DNA of 64,000 nt from contig NZ_AP018441.1 of NCBI RefSeq assembly GCF_009937975.1, positions 2,294,001-2,358,000 on the forward strand, given 5' to 3'. The notes beneath the pieces were generated by a model. The model searched no databases. It saw nothing but the letters and a program-made list of their open reading frames with translations, and was not told the DNA's origin. Position 1 is the first letter of the stretch. Each line of letters opens with the position of its first letter. Below, one piece after another: positions 27,563-38,354 of this stretch. The DNA is from Undibacterium sp. YM2 (GTDB lineage: Bacteria; Pseudomonadota; Gammaproteobacteria; Burkholderiales; Burkholderiaceae_D). A program made the position numbers and the translations under genes.

Positions 27563-28744
27563 TCAAGTAGCGCTTACTTCAATGTGTTTCAGCGCTTTAT
27601 ATGGTGTGTGTTGATGTAACTCATTTAAATATAGCTCAATATCTTGTGTTTCACGTACAAGGAAATTTGATACTGCGTCAAAAAATTCTGGATGACTCAG
27701 GTAATGTGCAGACCAGGTCGTGGTAGGCAGAAAGCCGCGTGCCATTTTGTGCTCGCCTTGGGCTCCACCTTCGAAAATCGCAATTTTTTCCTGTATGCAG
27801 AAAGCTATGGATTGGTAATAAGCTGTTTCAAAATGCAGGCAGGGGTGCGTTTCCAGGCAACCCCAGTAGCGGCCATATACGCGTTGCTGATCATGAATGA
27901 GCAGGGATGCAGCGATCTTGTTGCCTTCTCGTAAGGCAATAATAAGATGGATGTTTTCTGGCATGGCACGACCTATGCGCAAGAAAAAATCCAGATTCAA
28001 ATAAGGCGTTGAATGGTGTTCTTCATAAGTCTGGTCATAACAGTTTTTGAAGAGGCGCCAATCGTCGTCTAGTATGTCTTTGCCGCGCACATGCTGGAAC
28101 TGTATGCCAGCATCCTGCACTTTCCTGCGTTCGGCACGAATATTCTTGCGTTTTTTCTTGTCCAGCGTATCCAGAAAATCATCAAAGCATTGGTAGCCCT
28201 TGTTTTCCCAATGAAACTGCACGCCTTTGCGCAAAAGATAGCCTTCTTCACTGAGCATGCGCGCCTGATCTTCCGGCAAGAACAGCAAGTGGCTGGATGA
28301 ATATTCACCGGCCTCTTGTAGCTCCTGCAGGGCAGCGATCAAGGCCCCTTGTGCTGCCTTATTGCGTGCCAGCAGACGGCTGCCCGTGATGGGAGAGAAA
28401 GGGATGGCGGACAGCAGCTTGGGATAATAATCGTGGCCGTGTCGCTCAAACGCCCTGGCCCAGGCCCAGTCAAACACATACTCGCCATAGGAATGGCTCT
28501 TTTCATACAGCGGCATCGCAGCTTCAAGCTGCTCACCATCCCAGATGGTAATAAAACAGCTTTGCCAGCCAGTTTTTTCAGTGGCAGAACCTGACTCTTC
28601 CATGGCGCTCAAGAATGCATACGATAGAAATGGATTGGCAAGCGTCTGATCTGCAATCAGGCTGTCCCATGATGATTGCGCTATCTCGCTCAGTGAAGTG
28701 ACGATGCGCATGCGATAATGTGGGGCTGGAGATTCAGATTTCAT
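27563..28744 (-). CDS. GNAT/peptidogalycan-type acyltransferase (PF04339-like)
   Basis: 393 residues from ATG 28744; a TTG at 28768 is possible. Signatures of the DUF482/peptidogalycan group are NPFLSYAFLSAMEESGS, FDWAWARAFERHGHDYYPKLL, IPFSPITGSRLLAR, KKKRKNIRAERRKV, and EGGAQGEHKMARGFLPTTTWSAHYL. The fold belongs to the GNAT superfamily; the acceptor is not known. Its start is only 26 bases from the divergent nadE start. Confidence 0.86.
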   Translation of the reverse strand: MKSESPAPHYRMRIVTSLSEIAQSSWDSLIADQTLANPFLSYAFLSAMEESGSATEKTGWQSCFITIWDGEQLEAAMPLYEKSHSYGEYVFDWAWARAFERHGHDYYPKLLSAIPFSPITGSRLLARNKAAQGALIAALQELQEAGEYSSSHLLFLPEDQARMLSEEGYLLRKGVQFHWENKGYQCFDDFLDTLDKKKRKNIRAERRKVQDAGIQFQHVRGKDILDDDWRLFKNCYDQTYEEHHSTPYLNLDFFLRIGRAMPENIHLIIALREGNKIAASLLIHDQQRVYGRYWGCLETHPCLHFETAYYQSIAFCIQEKIAIFEGGAQGEHKMARGFLPTTTWSAHYLSHPEFFDAVSNFLVRETQDIELYLNELHQHTPYKALKHIEVSAT

Positions 28745-28770
28745 TTTCGATTTAATACAGATTTGCAAAT

Positions 28771-30384
28771 ATGACCGTAAAAGTTGCCATTGCCCAGATG
28801 AATAGCGTTGTCGGTGATCTTGCCGGCAATGCTGCCCAGATCGCAGAATATGCCCGCCGTGCCGCAGAGCAGGGAGCAGACATACTCGTCACACCGGAAC
28901 TGTCTCTGGTAGGTTATCCACCAGAGGATTTATTGCTGCGCCAGGCGTTTTATCATGATACCGCTGCCGCACTCGATACCTTAAAGAAACAGCTTACGCT
29001 ATTTCCCGGCCTTGCGGTTTTGGTCGGTCATCCGGGTGAGGCTGAAGGTAAACGGTATAATGCTGTTTCTGTGCTGCAAGATGGTGTGGTATTAGCAAGT
29101 TATTTTAAGCGTGATTTGCCAAATGATATGGTGTTTGATGAAAAACGCTATTTTTCATCAGGTAACGAGGCTTGTGTATTCGCCATCAAGGGCGTGAATT
29201 TTGGCATCAATATCTGTGAAGATACCTGGCTGCCAGATGCGCCCGCGCAAGCCAGGCAGGCCGGTGCAGAAGTGCTGCTGGTGCCAAACGGTTCACCCTA
29301 TCACATGGGCAAGCAGCACCAGCGCTACGACGTCATGCGCGCCAATGTGATCTCTCAGGGTCTCTCCCTGGTGTATGCCAATCTGATCGGTGGCCAGGAC
29401 GAATTGATTTTTGATGGCAATTCATTCGTCATGGATGTCCAGGGTCAGATTTGCGCCCAAATGAAGCATTGCGAAGCTGATTTGCAAGTAGTCGAATTTG
29501 ATGGCGCGCAGCCTTTGACTGGTCGCGTGGAAGCGGCCTTATCGCTGGAAGCCGAGGTTTATCAGGCACTCGTCATGGGCGTGCGTGATTATGTAGGCAA
29601 GAACGGCTTCCCCAGTGTTTTGCTGGGTTTGTCTGGCGGAGTTGATTCTGCCCTGGTGCTGGCAATTGCAGTTGATGCGCTAGGTGCAGACAAGGTCAGG
29701 GCGATCATGATGCCTTCGCCTTATACTGCCGATATCTCATGGCTGGATTCGCGTGATATGGTGGCACGCATAGGTGTGCGTTACGATGAAATCGCCATCA
29801 GCGATTGCTTCAGTGCATTCCGTTCTACTCTGAGCCAGGAATTTGCTGGCTTGAAGGAAGATACCACCGAAGAAAATATACAGGCCAGGATACGTGGCAC
29901 TCTGTTGATGGCCTTGTCGAACAAATATGGTTCTATCGTTTTAACGACGGGTAACAAGAGTGAAATGGCAGTTGGTTACTGTACTTTGTACGGTGACATG
30001 GCAGGTGGCTTTGCCGTCATCAAGGATATTGCCAAAACCCTGGTATATCGCCTGTGTGCTTATCGCAATACCCTGTCAGCCGTCATACCCGAGCGGATAC
30101 TGACGAGGGCGCCATCAGCTGAATTGCGACCTGATCAAAAAGACCAGGATTCTTTGCCGCCCTATGACATTCTGGACGGCATCATGGCCATGTATATGGA
30201 AGAAAACAAGGCGCGTGCCGAGATAGTTGCGGCAGGCTATGCGGCAGAGGATGTGGAACGCATCACGCGCCTGATCAAAATTAATGAGTACAAGCGGCGT
30301 CAAGCGCCCATAGGTATCAGGATTACTCATCGCGCTTTCGGGCGTGACTGGCGTTATCCTATTACTTCGAAGTTCAGAGACTAG
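28771..30384 (+). CDS. nadE: NAD+ synthase, glutamine-dependent
   Basis: Amidates nicotinic-acid adenine dinucleotide to NAD. 537 residues with an N-terminal glutaminase (nitrilase) domain carrying Glu in TPELSLVGYPPEDL, Lys in FKRDLPN and nucleophile Cys in NICEDTW. The C-terminal synthetase has the P-loop LGLSGGVDSALVLA near residue 290 and TGNKSEMAVGY. glnB follows in the same direction, as in other betaproteobacteria. Confidence 0.96.
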   Translation: MTVKVAIAQMNSVVGDLAGNAAQIAEYARRAAEQGADILVTPELSLVGYPPEDLLLRQAFYHDTAAALDTLKKQLTLFPGLAVLVGHPGEAEGKRYNAVSVLQDGVVLASYFKRDLPNDMVFDEKRYFSSGNEACVFAIKGVNFGINICEDTWLPDAPAQARQAGAEVLLVPNGSPYHMGKQHQRYDVMRANVISQGLSLVYANLIGGQDELIFDGNSFVMDVQGQICAQMKHCEADLQVVEFDGAQPLTGRVEAALSLEAEVYQALVMGVRDYVGKNGFPSVLLGLSGGVDSALVLAIAVDALGADKVRAIMMPSPYTADISWLDSRDMVARIGVRYDEIAISDCFSAFRSTLSQEFAGLKEDTTEENIQARIRGTLLMALSNKYGSIVLTTGNKSEMAVGYCTLYGDMAGGFAVIKDIAKTLVYRLCAYRNTLSAVIPERILTRAPSAELRPDQKDQDSLPPYDILDGIMAMYMEENKARAEIVAAGYAAEDVERITRLIKINEYKRRQAPIGIRITHRAFGRDWRYPITSKFRD

Positions 30385-30426
30385 TTTGGTTCGTATTAAT
30401 TATATTAACCGTAATAATCGACATAA

Positions 30427-30780
<354 letters not shown>

Positions 30781-30782
30781 AT

Positions 30783-31964
30783 ATGACGATGTTTAAGAAG
30801 TTTGCAGTAAATGAATTTGTTGGTGTTTCAAAAGCAAAAACAAAAATAGGGGTGGCACTGGTGTTGATGGCGATGGCAAATGCCCAAGCCGAAACCGGTG
30901 TCACAGATAGAAAAATTTTATTGGGGCAGTCAGCTGCATTTTCGGGCCCGGCAGCACAACTTGGCTTGCAGCTCAATTCAGGTGCCAAGACTTATTTTGA
31001 TCAGGTCAATGCTGCTGGCGGTGTATATGGCCGCAAGATTGAAATCATACAAAAAGATGATAAGTATGAGGCAGATCTGGCGGCTGCCAATACCAAAGCC
31101 CTGATTGAAAATGATGGTGTATTTGCTTTATTTGGCTATGTAGGTACAGCCACCAGTAATGCAGCCTTACCCATTTTCACGCAAGCAAAAGTCCCTTTCT
31201 TTGCGCCTTATACTGGCGCTCAATCCCTGAGAGAACCTCTCAACCGTCAGATTTTCAATATCCGGGCAAGTTATAACGACGAGACTGAATATCTGGTCGA
31301 TCGCCTGGCCAATCTGGGAACAAAAAATATCGCCGTCTTTTATCAGAACGATGCCTATGGCAAGGCAGGTCTGGCTGGTGTGGAGCAGGCGATGAAGAAA
31401 AGAAATTTGCGTATAGCCGAGATGGCGACAGGAGAAAGAAATAGCTCTGATGTATCAGCTGCCGTTGCCAAGCTCTTGCCAAAACGGCCTGATGCCATCA
31501 TACAGATCAGCACCTATGCAGCCAGTAGTGCGTTGGTCAAGGAAATGCATAAGGCTGCCTATACTGGTATGTTCTACAATGTTTCTTTTGTCGGTAGCCA
31601 GGCCTTGGCAGATACGCTGGATAAAGATGGCGTCGGTGTCGTGATTTCACAGGTGGTTCCATTTCCATGGTCACCATCGATACCTGTGGTTGCCGAATAC
31701 ACGAAAAGCATGGAAAAGGCCGGAAATAAAAATCTGAACTTCTCCAGCTTCGAAGGTTATCTGGCTGCCAAAGTGTTTGTGGAAGGTTTGAAGCGCGCCG
31801 GATCAGGTCTCACTAGGGAAAAGCTGGTGTCTGCACTGGAAAGTATCAACCGCAGCAGCTATGACGCCGGTGGTTTTGATGTGAGTTTTTCGCCCTCGAA
31901 TCATAACGGTTCAAAATATGTTGATATGACCGTTATTTCGAAGGACAAGAAGTTCCGCAATTAA
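30783..31964 (+). CDS. periplasmic branched-chain amino-acid-type ABC binding protein
   Basis: 393 residues with a long signal peptide (VALVLMAMANAQA, cleavage near residue 38). The Peripla_BP_6 fold shows KILLGQSAAFSGPAAQLG, GGVYGRKIEIIQKDDKYE, FALFGYVGTATSNAALP and FFAPYTGAQSLR. No permease or ATPase gene is adjacent, so it may serve a distant transporter or a sensory role. It starts two bases after glnB with no Shine-Dalgarno, which suggests coupled translation. Confidence 0.88.
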   Translation: MTMFKKFAVNEFVGVSKAKTKIGVALVLMAMANAQAETGVTDRKILLGQSAAFSGPAAQLGLQLNSGAKTYFDQVNAAGGVYGRKIEIIQKDDKYEADLAAANTKALIENDGVFALFGYVGTATSNAALPIFTQAKVPFFAPYTGAQSLREPLNRQIFNIRASYNDETEYLVDRLANLGTKNIAVFYQNDAYGKAGLAGVEQAMKKRNLRIAEMATGERNSSDVSAAVAKLLPKRPDAIIQISTYAASSALVKEMHKAAYTGMFYNVSFVGSQALADTLDKDGVGVVISQVVPFPWSPSIPVVAEYTKSMEKAGNKNLNFSSFEGYLAAKVFVEGLKRAGSGLTREKLVSALESINRSSYDAGGFDVSFSPSNHNGSKYVDMTVISKDKKFRN

Positions 31965-31973
31965 GTTTGCTAT

Positions 31974-32004
31974 GCCTGAGCCCCGGTTCATCGGGGGCTC
32001 AGGC
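31974..32004 (+). terminator. hairpin after the binding-protein gene
   Basis: Eleven-base perfect arms GCCTGAGCCCC / GGGGCTCAGGC with a nine-base loop, ten bases after the stop. No T-run follows, so termination strength is uncertain. Confidence 0.5.
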
Positions 32005-32009
32005 AGGAT

Positions 32010-32037
32010 AGCCATCAGCCATCAGCCATCAGCCATC
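32010..32037. repeat. four tandem copies of a 7-bp repeat
   Basis: AGCCATC repeated four times without mismatch, ending two bases before the stop codon of the minus-strand smr gene. Confidence 0.95.
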
Positions 32038-32038
32038 G

Positions 32039-32673
32039 TCAAGATTTCAATAGCACGATCAAGGCACCAGAGCCACCATCAGCCGCAGTCGCCTGGCTGA
32101 ATGCCAATACTTCATCTTTCTGTATCAGCCAGTTCCTGACTTTTTGCTTTAGTACCGGCTCCTTGTTGACAGAGCCCAGGCCTTTGCCATGGATGATGCG
32201 CACGCAACGTGTGCCATTGCGCATGCACTTGCGCAGGAATTCTCCCAGACTGTCCCTGGCTTCATCGCGGCGCAAGCCGTGCAGGTCAAGTTGCGCCTGT
32301 ATGACCCAGTGGCCCTTACGCAGCTTCCTGACCACATCCTGGCCTACGCCTGATCTGGTATAGCTCAGGTTTTCATCGGTCTCCAGCAGTGAATCAGCAT
32401 CGAATTCATCCGACAAAGATTCCTGTAGCGCTGCCTGTTCATCTGCAATGTGCTGAAAAGGCAGAGGTTCAAGACGTGTGGGGCAGGGTGATGCTTCACC
32501 ACTGTTTTCAAAGCTTCGACCTTGCCTACGCTGGAACGAAAAATATTGGCCTCTTCCCTGGCTTTCTTTTCACGTTCCAGACGTTCTGCTTCGGCGCGTT
32601 GTCGGCTTTCTTCCTGTTGCTTTAATTGCTGGCTGAGTGACTTCAGGTCAGCAAGGTTTTTAAAAGACGACAT
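32039..32673 (-). CDS. Smr domain protein (one-base frameshift)
   Basis: About 211 residues when repaired; the start is ATG 32673 after GAGGAT. An N-terminal charged coiled-coil part (QQLKQQEESRQRAEAERLE) leads to an Smr nuclease domain with LDLHGLRRDEAR and RIIHGKGLGS near the C-terminus. At 32477-32481 one base is missing: restoring it joins VKHHPAP to RLEPLPFQHIADEQ and then SDEFDADSLLE. Smr domains nick branched DNA or cleave RNA; this small stand-alone type has no assigned role. The gene sits behind trxB on the same strand. Confidence 0.83.
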
Positions 32674-32699
32674 GCTTTCATCCTCGACTTGAGCTGAGC

Positions 32700-33915
<1,216 letters not shown>

Positions 33916-36254
33916 ATGACTACTGGTAACGAAGCTTATACTCGAAGCAAGAAAACTGCAGTACCTGCTGCGCCTCCAAACCGCTTCCTGGTGCTGTTGA
34001 TGGAAGCAAAATGGATAGCTCTGGCCGCATTTTGCATTTGCCTGATACTGATCATGGCAAGCTATTCCACGCAAGACCCGGGTTGGTCAAGGTCAGTGGA
34101 TATCCCCCGCATACATAATATTGCTGGCAAATTTGGTGCCTGGCTGTCTGACGTGCTGTTTTATGTGTTCGGTATTTCTGCATGGTGGTGGTGCATATTT
34201 GCCTGCCGCCAGGTGTGGATTTCGTATAGCAGCCTGTCACAGAGGGTAAAGCTCAATCCTGAGCCGGAAGCGGATGTTGGTTTTCCTGAAATCCTGGTGC
34301 GCAATATTGGCTTTGGCCTTTTATTGGCTGGCAGTATGGGCCTGGAATATTTGCGCATGCACAGTCTCAAGGTAGCCTTGCCTCTGGGGCCGGGAGGAGT
34401 GCTGGGCGAATTGATAGGAAATGCCGGTTTTGCGGCGCTGGGCTTTACAGGTGCGACCCTGGCATTACTACTGATGATCGCTCTGGGCATCAGCCTCTAC
34501 TTCCACGTATCCTGGCTGACCATCGCAGAGCGCATAGGCGCAGGTATAGAATGGGTGTTTGTGTTCGTGCAAAACAAACATGCCGATGCAGAAGACCGGC
34601 GTGCTGGTCAGACTGCCGCCGTCAAGCGTGAAGAAGTCGTGGTGCAAGAGAGAGCCAAGATCGTCGAGGCCGCACCAATACGTATAGAACCGCAAGTGGT
34701 CGCGGTGCAGCGCTCAGAACGCGTAGAAAAAGAAAAACAGGTATCCCTGTTCAATGAACTGCCAGACACGAACCTGCCACCGCTGTCTCTGCTGGATGAA
34801 CCACCACCAGTGCAGGAAACTGTCAGCGTGCAAACCCTGGAATTTACCAGCCGCCTGATAGAGAAAAAACTCTCAGACTTTGGTGTCGATGCCAAAGTGG
34901 TGGCAGCTTACCCTGGCCCGTGGTTACCCGCTATGAAATTGAACCAGCTACTGGCGTCAAGGGTAGCCAGATCGTTAATCTGGCACGTGATCTGGCGCGT
35001 TCCTTGTCACTCACTTCCATACGTGTGGTTGAAACCATCCCCGGTAAAAATTACATGGGTCTGGAGTTACCGAATCCCAAGCGCCAGATCGTGCGTCTGA
35101 CCGAGATTCTGGGCTCCAAGGTCTATAACGACAGTTCGTCCAGCCTGACAGTGGCACTGGGCAAGGATATTGCGGGCCACCCTATCTGCGCTGATCTCGC
35201 CAAGATGCCGCATTTGCTGGTGGCGGGTACCACTGGTTCTGGTAAGTCTGTGGGTATCAATGCCACCATTTTGTCGCTGCTCTACAAGTCAGATCCCAAT
35301 GATGTGCGCATGATACTGATTGATCCCAAAATGCTGGAGATGTCGGTGTATGAAGGCATACCGCATTTGCTGGCACCTGTGGTCACGGATATGCGTCAGG
35401 CAGGTCACGCCCTGAACTGGGCGGTGGCAGAGATGGAGCGCCGCTACAAGCTCATGTCCAAGCTCGGTGTACGTAATCTGGCTGGCTATAACGCCAAGAT
35501 CGCCGAGGCAGCCCGCAAGGAAGTGCATATCCCAAATCCTTTCAGTTTGACGCCAGATGCGCCAGAGCCCCTTGAAAAACTGCCAACCATCGTCATTATC
35601 ATTGATGAGCTGGCTGATTTGATGATGGTGGTTGGTAAAAAGGTAGAGGAATTGATTGCCCGTATTGCACAAAAAGCGCGTGCTGCGGGCTTGCACCTGA
35701 TACTGGCAACTCAAAGGCCGTCGGTCGATGTGATCACTGGCCTGATCAAGGCGAATATTCCTACCCGTATCGCTTTCCAGGTCAGCAGCAAGATAGATTC
35801 GCGCACCATTCTTGATCAGATGGGGGCAGAAGCCTTGCTGGGCATGGGTGACATGCTCTACTTGCCACCAGGTACAGGCCTGCCTGTGCGTGTGCATGGC
35901 GCTTTTGTCTCGGATGAAGAAGTGCATCGCGTCGTCGAATATTTAAAAGCCCAAGGTGAGCCAAATTACATAGAAGGCATACTCGAAGGCGGCACGCTGG
36001 AAGAGGGCGGTGAAGCCGGTGGCGAGAGTGCTGGTGCAGGTGGTGGCGAATCAGACGCCTTGTATGACCAGGCTGTTGCCATCGTACTCAAGAATCGCCG
36101 TGCCTCTATCTCACTGGTACAAAGGCATTTGCGCATAGGCTATAACCGTGCTGCCCGTTTGCTGGAACAAATGGAGCAAAGTGGTGTCGTATCTACCATG
36201 CAGTCCAACGGTAACCGGGAAATCCTGGTTCCTGCCGGGAATACATCTGAATAA
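33916..36254 (+). CDS. ftsK: DNA translocase FtsK (one-base frameshift)
   Basis: Septum-located motor that clears chromosome ends at division. 779 residues when repaired, from ATG 33916 ([13 protein letters not shown]). An N-terminal domain with four membrane helices (within about residues 30-200) is followed by a charged linker. The RecA-like motor has Walker A in [12 protein letters not shown] and Walker B in [15 protein letters not shown]-terminal gamma winged helix ([20 protein letters not shown]) recognises KOPS. At 34920 one G is missing: PGPW becomes [18 protein letters not shown] when restored. An essential or near-essential gene, so a sequence error is likely. Confidence 0.94.
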
Positions 36255-36290
36255 AGCAACAGAATAGCAGCGACAGAATAGGATAAATCA

Positions 36291-36944
36291 GTGAAAAAAC
36301 AATCTAACATGATGGCAAGACTGGTGGCGGGTGCCTTTGCACTTGCCATGATACCTGCATGGGCATCTGCCACTGCGGTTGAACAGTTCAAATCCTTCGT
36401 GACGAATAATAAAAGCGCCAAAGGTGAATTTACACAGCAGCAAGTCAAAATGGTTGATGGCAATCCCAAGATCAGCAAGACTGCAACAGGCAATTTTGTG
36501 TTCGCCCGTCCGGGCAAGTTCATCTGGTCTTATGTGAAGCCGTATGAACAACTCTTGCAGGCAGATGGTGAAAAGCTGTACATCTACGATAAAGACTTGA
36601 ATCAGGTCACGATTCGTCCCCTCGGCAATTCACTGGGTTCCAGTCCCGCAGCCATTTTGTTTGGCAGCGCTGGCGCGGCTGATCTGGACAAGAATTTCAA
36701 TTTCAAAGAGGTCGGTGCCAAGCAGGGTCTGGAATGGCTGGAAGCTACCCCCAAAGCCAAGGATTCACAGTTTGAGACCATAGGCATAGGTATGAAAGAC
36801 GGCGTGCCAGTGGCCTTGGAGTTGCACGACAATTTTGGTCAGTTTTCTACCCTGACCCTGAAGAATCTGGAAAAAAATCCTGCGCTGAAGCCTGAGCAAT
36901 TCAAGTTCGTCGTGCCTGCTGGTGCAGATGTATTTAGACAGTAG
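36291..36944 (+). CDS. lolA: outer-membrane lipoprotein carrier protein LolA
   Basis: Periplasmic chaperone carrying lipoproteins from LolCDE to LolB. 217 residues with a signal peptide (cleavage near WASA, residue 26). The start is GTG 36291 with AGGATAA upstream. Family blocks: KGEFTQQQVK, GNFVFARPGKFIWSYVKPYEQLLQADGEKLYIYD and NQVTIRPL. Position between ftsK and rarA is the common gene order. Confidence 0.93.
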   Translation: MKKQSNMMARLVAGAFALAMIPAWASATAVEQFKSFVTNNKSAKGEFTQQQVKMVDGNPKISKTATGNFVFARPGKFIWSYVKPYEQLLQADGEKLYIYDKDLNQVTIRPLGNSLGSSPAAILFGSAGAADLDKNFNFKEVGAKQGLEWLEATPKAKDSQFETIGIGMKDGVPVALELHDNFGQFSTLTLKNLEKNPALKPEQFKFVVPAGADVFRQ

Positions 36945-36962
36945 TAGCAGTAGTAGCGTTCA

Positions 36963-38270
36963 ATGAATATGTTGCATAATAATCCGCGCAAAAAGCCTGC
37001 CCCATTGGCTGAGCGCATGCGCCCGGCTACGCTGGATGATGTCATCGGCCAGCAGCATATCCTGGGCGAGGGCAAGCCCTTGCGTGTAGCTTTTCAGTCT
37101 GGTGAACCACATTCGATGATCTTATGGGGGCCACCAGGCGTGGGCAAGACCACACTGGCGCGCCTGATGGCAGATGCCTTTCATTGCGAGTTCATTGCCT
37201 TGTCGGCAGTCTTGTCTGGTATCAAGGATATACGCGAGGCAGTAGAGCGCGCGCAGATATTGCAGGCGACTTCCCATCGACGCACCATATTGTTTGTTGA
37301 TGAAGTCCATCGCTTCAACAAAAGCCAGCAAGATGCCTTCTTGCCGCACGTAGAAAGTGGCTTGTTCACGTTCATCGGTGCGACGACAGAGAATCCTTCG
37401 TTTGAAGTCAATAGCGCCTTATTGTCACGTGCCTCAGTGTATGTGTTGAAGTCACTGACGGATGAAGACCTGCAAGCCATGGTAGTACGCGCCTGTGAGC
37501 GTGAACTCGATGGTTTGACGCTGACGCCAGAAGCCATGGCCAGCCTGGTCTCCAGTGCTGACGGCGATGGTCGCAAGTTGCTGAATAATCTCGATATTGT
37601 TGCCCATGCAGCAGTCGCCAAGCATCTCGACACGGTAGACCAGGGATTGCTGGGCGAATGCCTGGGCGATGCCTTGCGCCGCTTTGATAAGGGGGGCGAT
37701 GCCTTCTATGACCAGATTTCTGCCCTGCATAAATCGGTACGTGGCTCCAACCCTGATGCCGCCTTGTATTGGCTGGTACGCATGCTTGATGGCGGTGCCG
37801 ACCCGCGCTACATGGCCAGACGCATAGTCCGCATGGCGTCTGAAGATATAGGCCTGGCCGACCCACGCGCCTTGCGGATATGTCTCGATGCGGCAGAAAC
37901 CTATGAAAGACTGGGCTCGCCAGAAGGCGAACTGGCCCTGGCAGAAGCGGTAATCTACTTGGCTTGTGCAGCCAAATCAAATGCGGTTTACAAAGCCTAT
38001 AACGCCGTGCGCGCCATGATCGCCAAAGACAAGTCCCGCATCGTGCCCGAGCATTTGCGCAATGCACCCACCAAACTCATGAAAGAACTGGGCTATGGCA
38101 AATTGTATCGCTATGCCCACGATGAGCCAGATGCCTATGCCGCAGGCGAAACCTATCTGCCTGAAGGCCTGGAAAATGAATCCTGGTATCACCCAGTGCC
38201 ACGCGGGCTGGAAATCAAGATAGCAGAAAAACTCGCGTATTTGCGTAGCATGGATGATCAGGCCAAGTAA
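36963..38270 (+). CDS. rarA: replication-associated recombination protein A (AAA+ ATPase)
   Basis: RarA/MgsA, a clamp-loader-like ATPase acting at stalled forks. 435 residues. LAERMRPATLDDVIGQQHIL at the start, Walker A GPPGVGKTTLARL, Walker B ILFVDEVHRFNKSQQD, sensor ATTENPSFEVNSALLSR, then the C-terminal tetramerisation domain (SVRGSNPDAALYWLVRMLDGG). It lies 18 bases after lolA. Confidence 0.95.
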   Translation: MNMLHNNPRKKPAPLAERMRPATLDDVIGQQHILGEGKPLRVAFQSGEPHSMILWGPPGVGKTTLARLMADAFHCEFIALSAVLSGIKDIREAVERAQILQATSHRRTILFVDEVHRFNKSQQDAFLPHVESGLFTFIGATTENPSFEVNSALLSRASVYVLKSLTDEDLQAMVVRACERELDGLTLTPEAMASLVSSADGDGRKLLNNLDIVAHAAVAKHLDTVDQGLLGECLGDALRRFDKGGDAFYDQISALHKSVRGSNPDAALYWLVRMLDGGADPRYMARRIVRMASEDIGLADPRALRICLDAAETYERLGSPEGELALAEAVIYLACAAKSNAVYKAYNAVRAMIAKDKSRIVPEHLRNAPTKLMKELGYGKLYRYAHDEPDAYAAGETYLPEGLENESWYHPVPRGLEIKIAEKLAYLRSMDDQAK

Positions 38271-38287
38271 TTTCAGTTTCGTCTGAA

Positions 38288-38317
38288 TTTCAATCGTTTA
38301 GATTTCATTCGTTTAAA
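38288..38317. repeat. two tandem 15-bp imperfect repeats upstream of the DUF4139 gene
   Basis: TTTCAATCGTTTAGA (38288-38302) followed directly by TTTCATTCGTTTAAA (38303-38317), 13 of 15 identical, 38-67 bases before the start codon. Possible regulator site. Confidence 0.6.
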
Positions 38318-38354
38318 TCTTCATTGCAAATCAATAATCATAATAAGGACTTTC

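Noticed and set aside
32010..32037. CRISPR-like repeat
   Set aside because: Units are 7 bp with no spacers; a simple tandem repeat.
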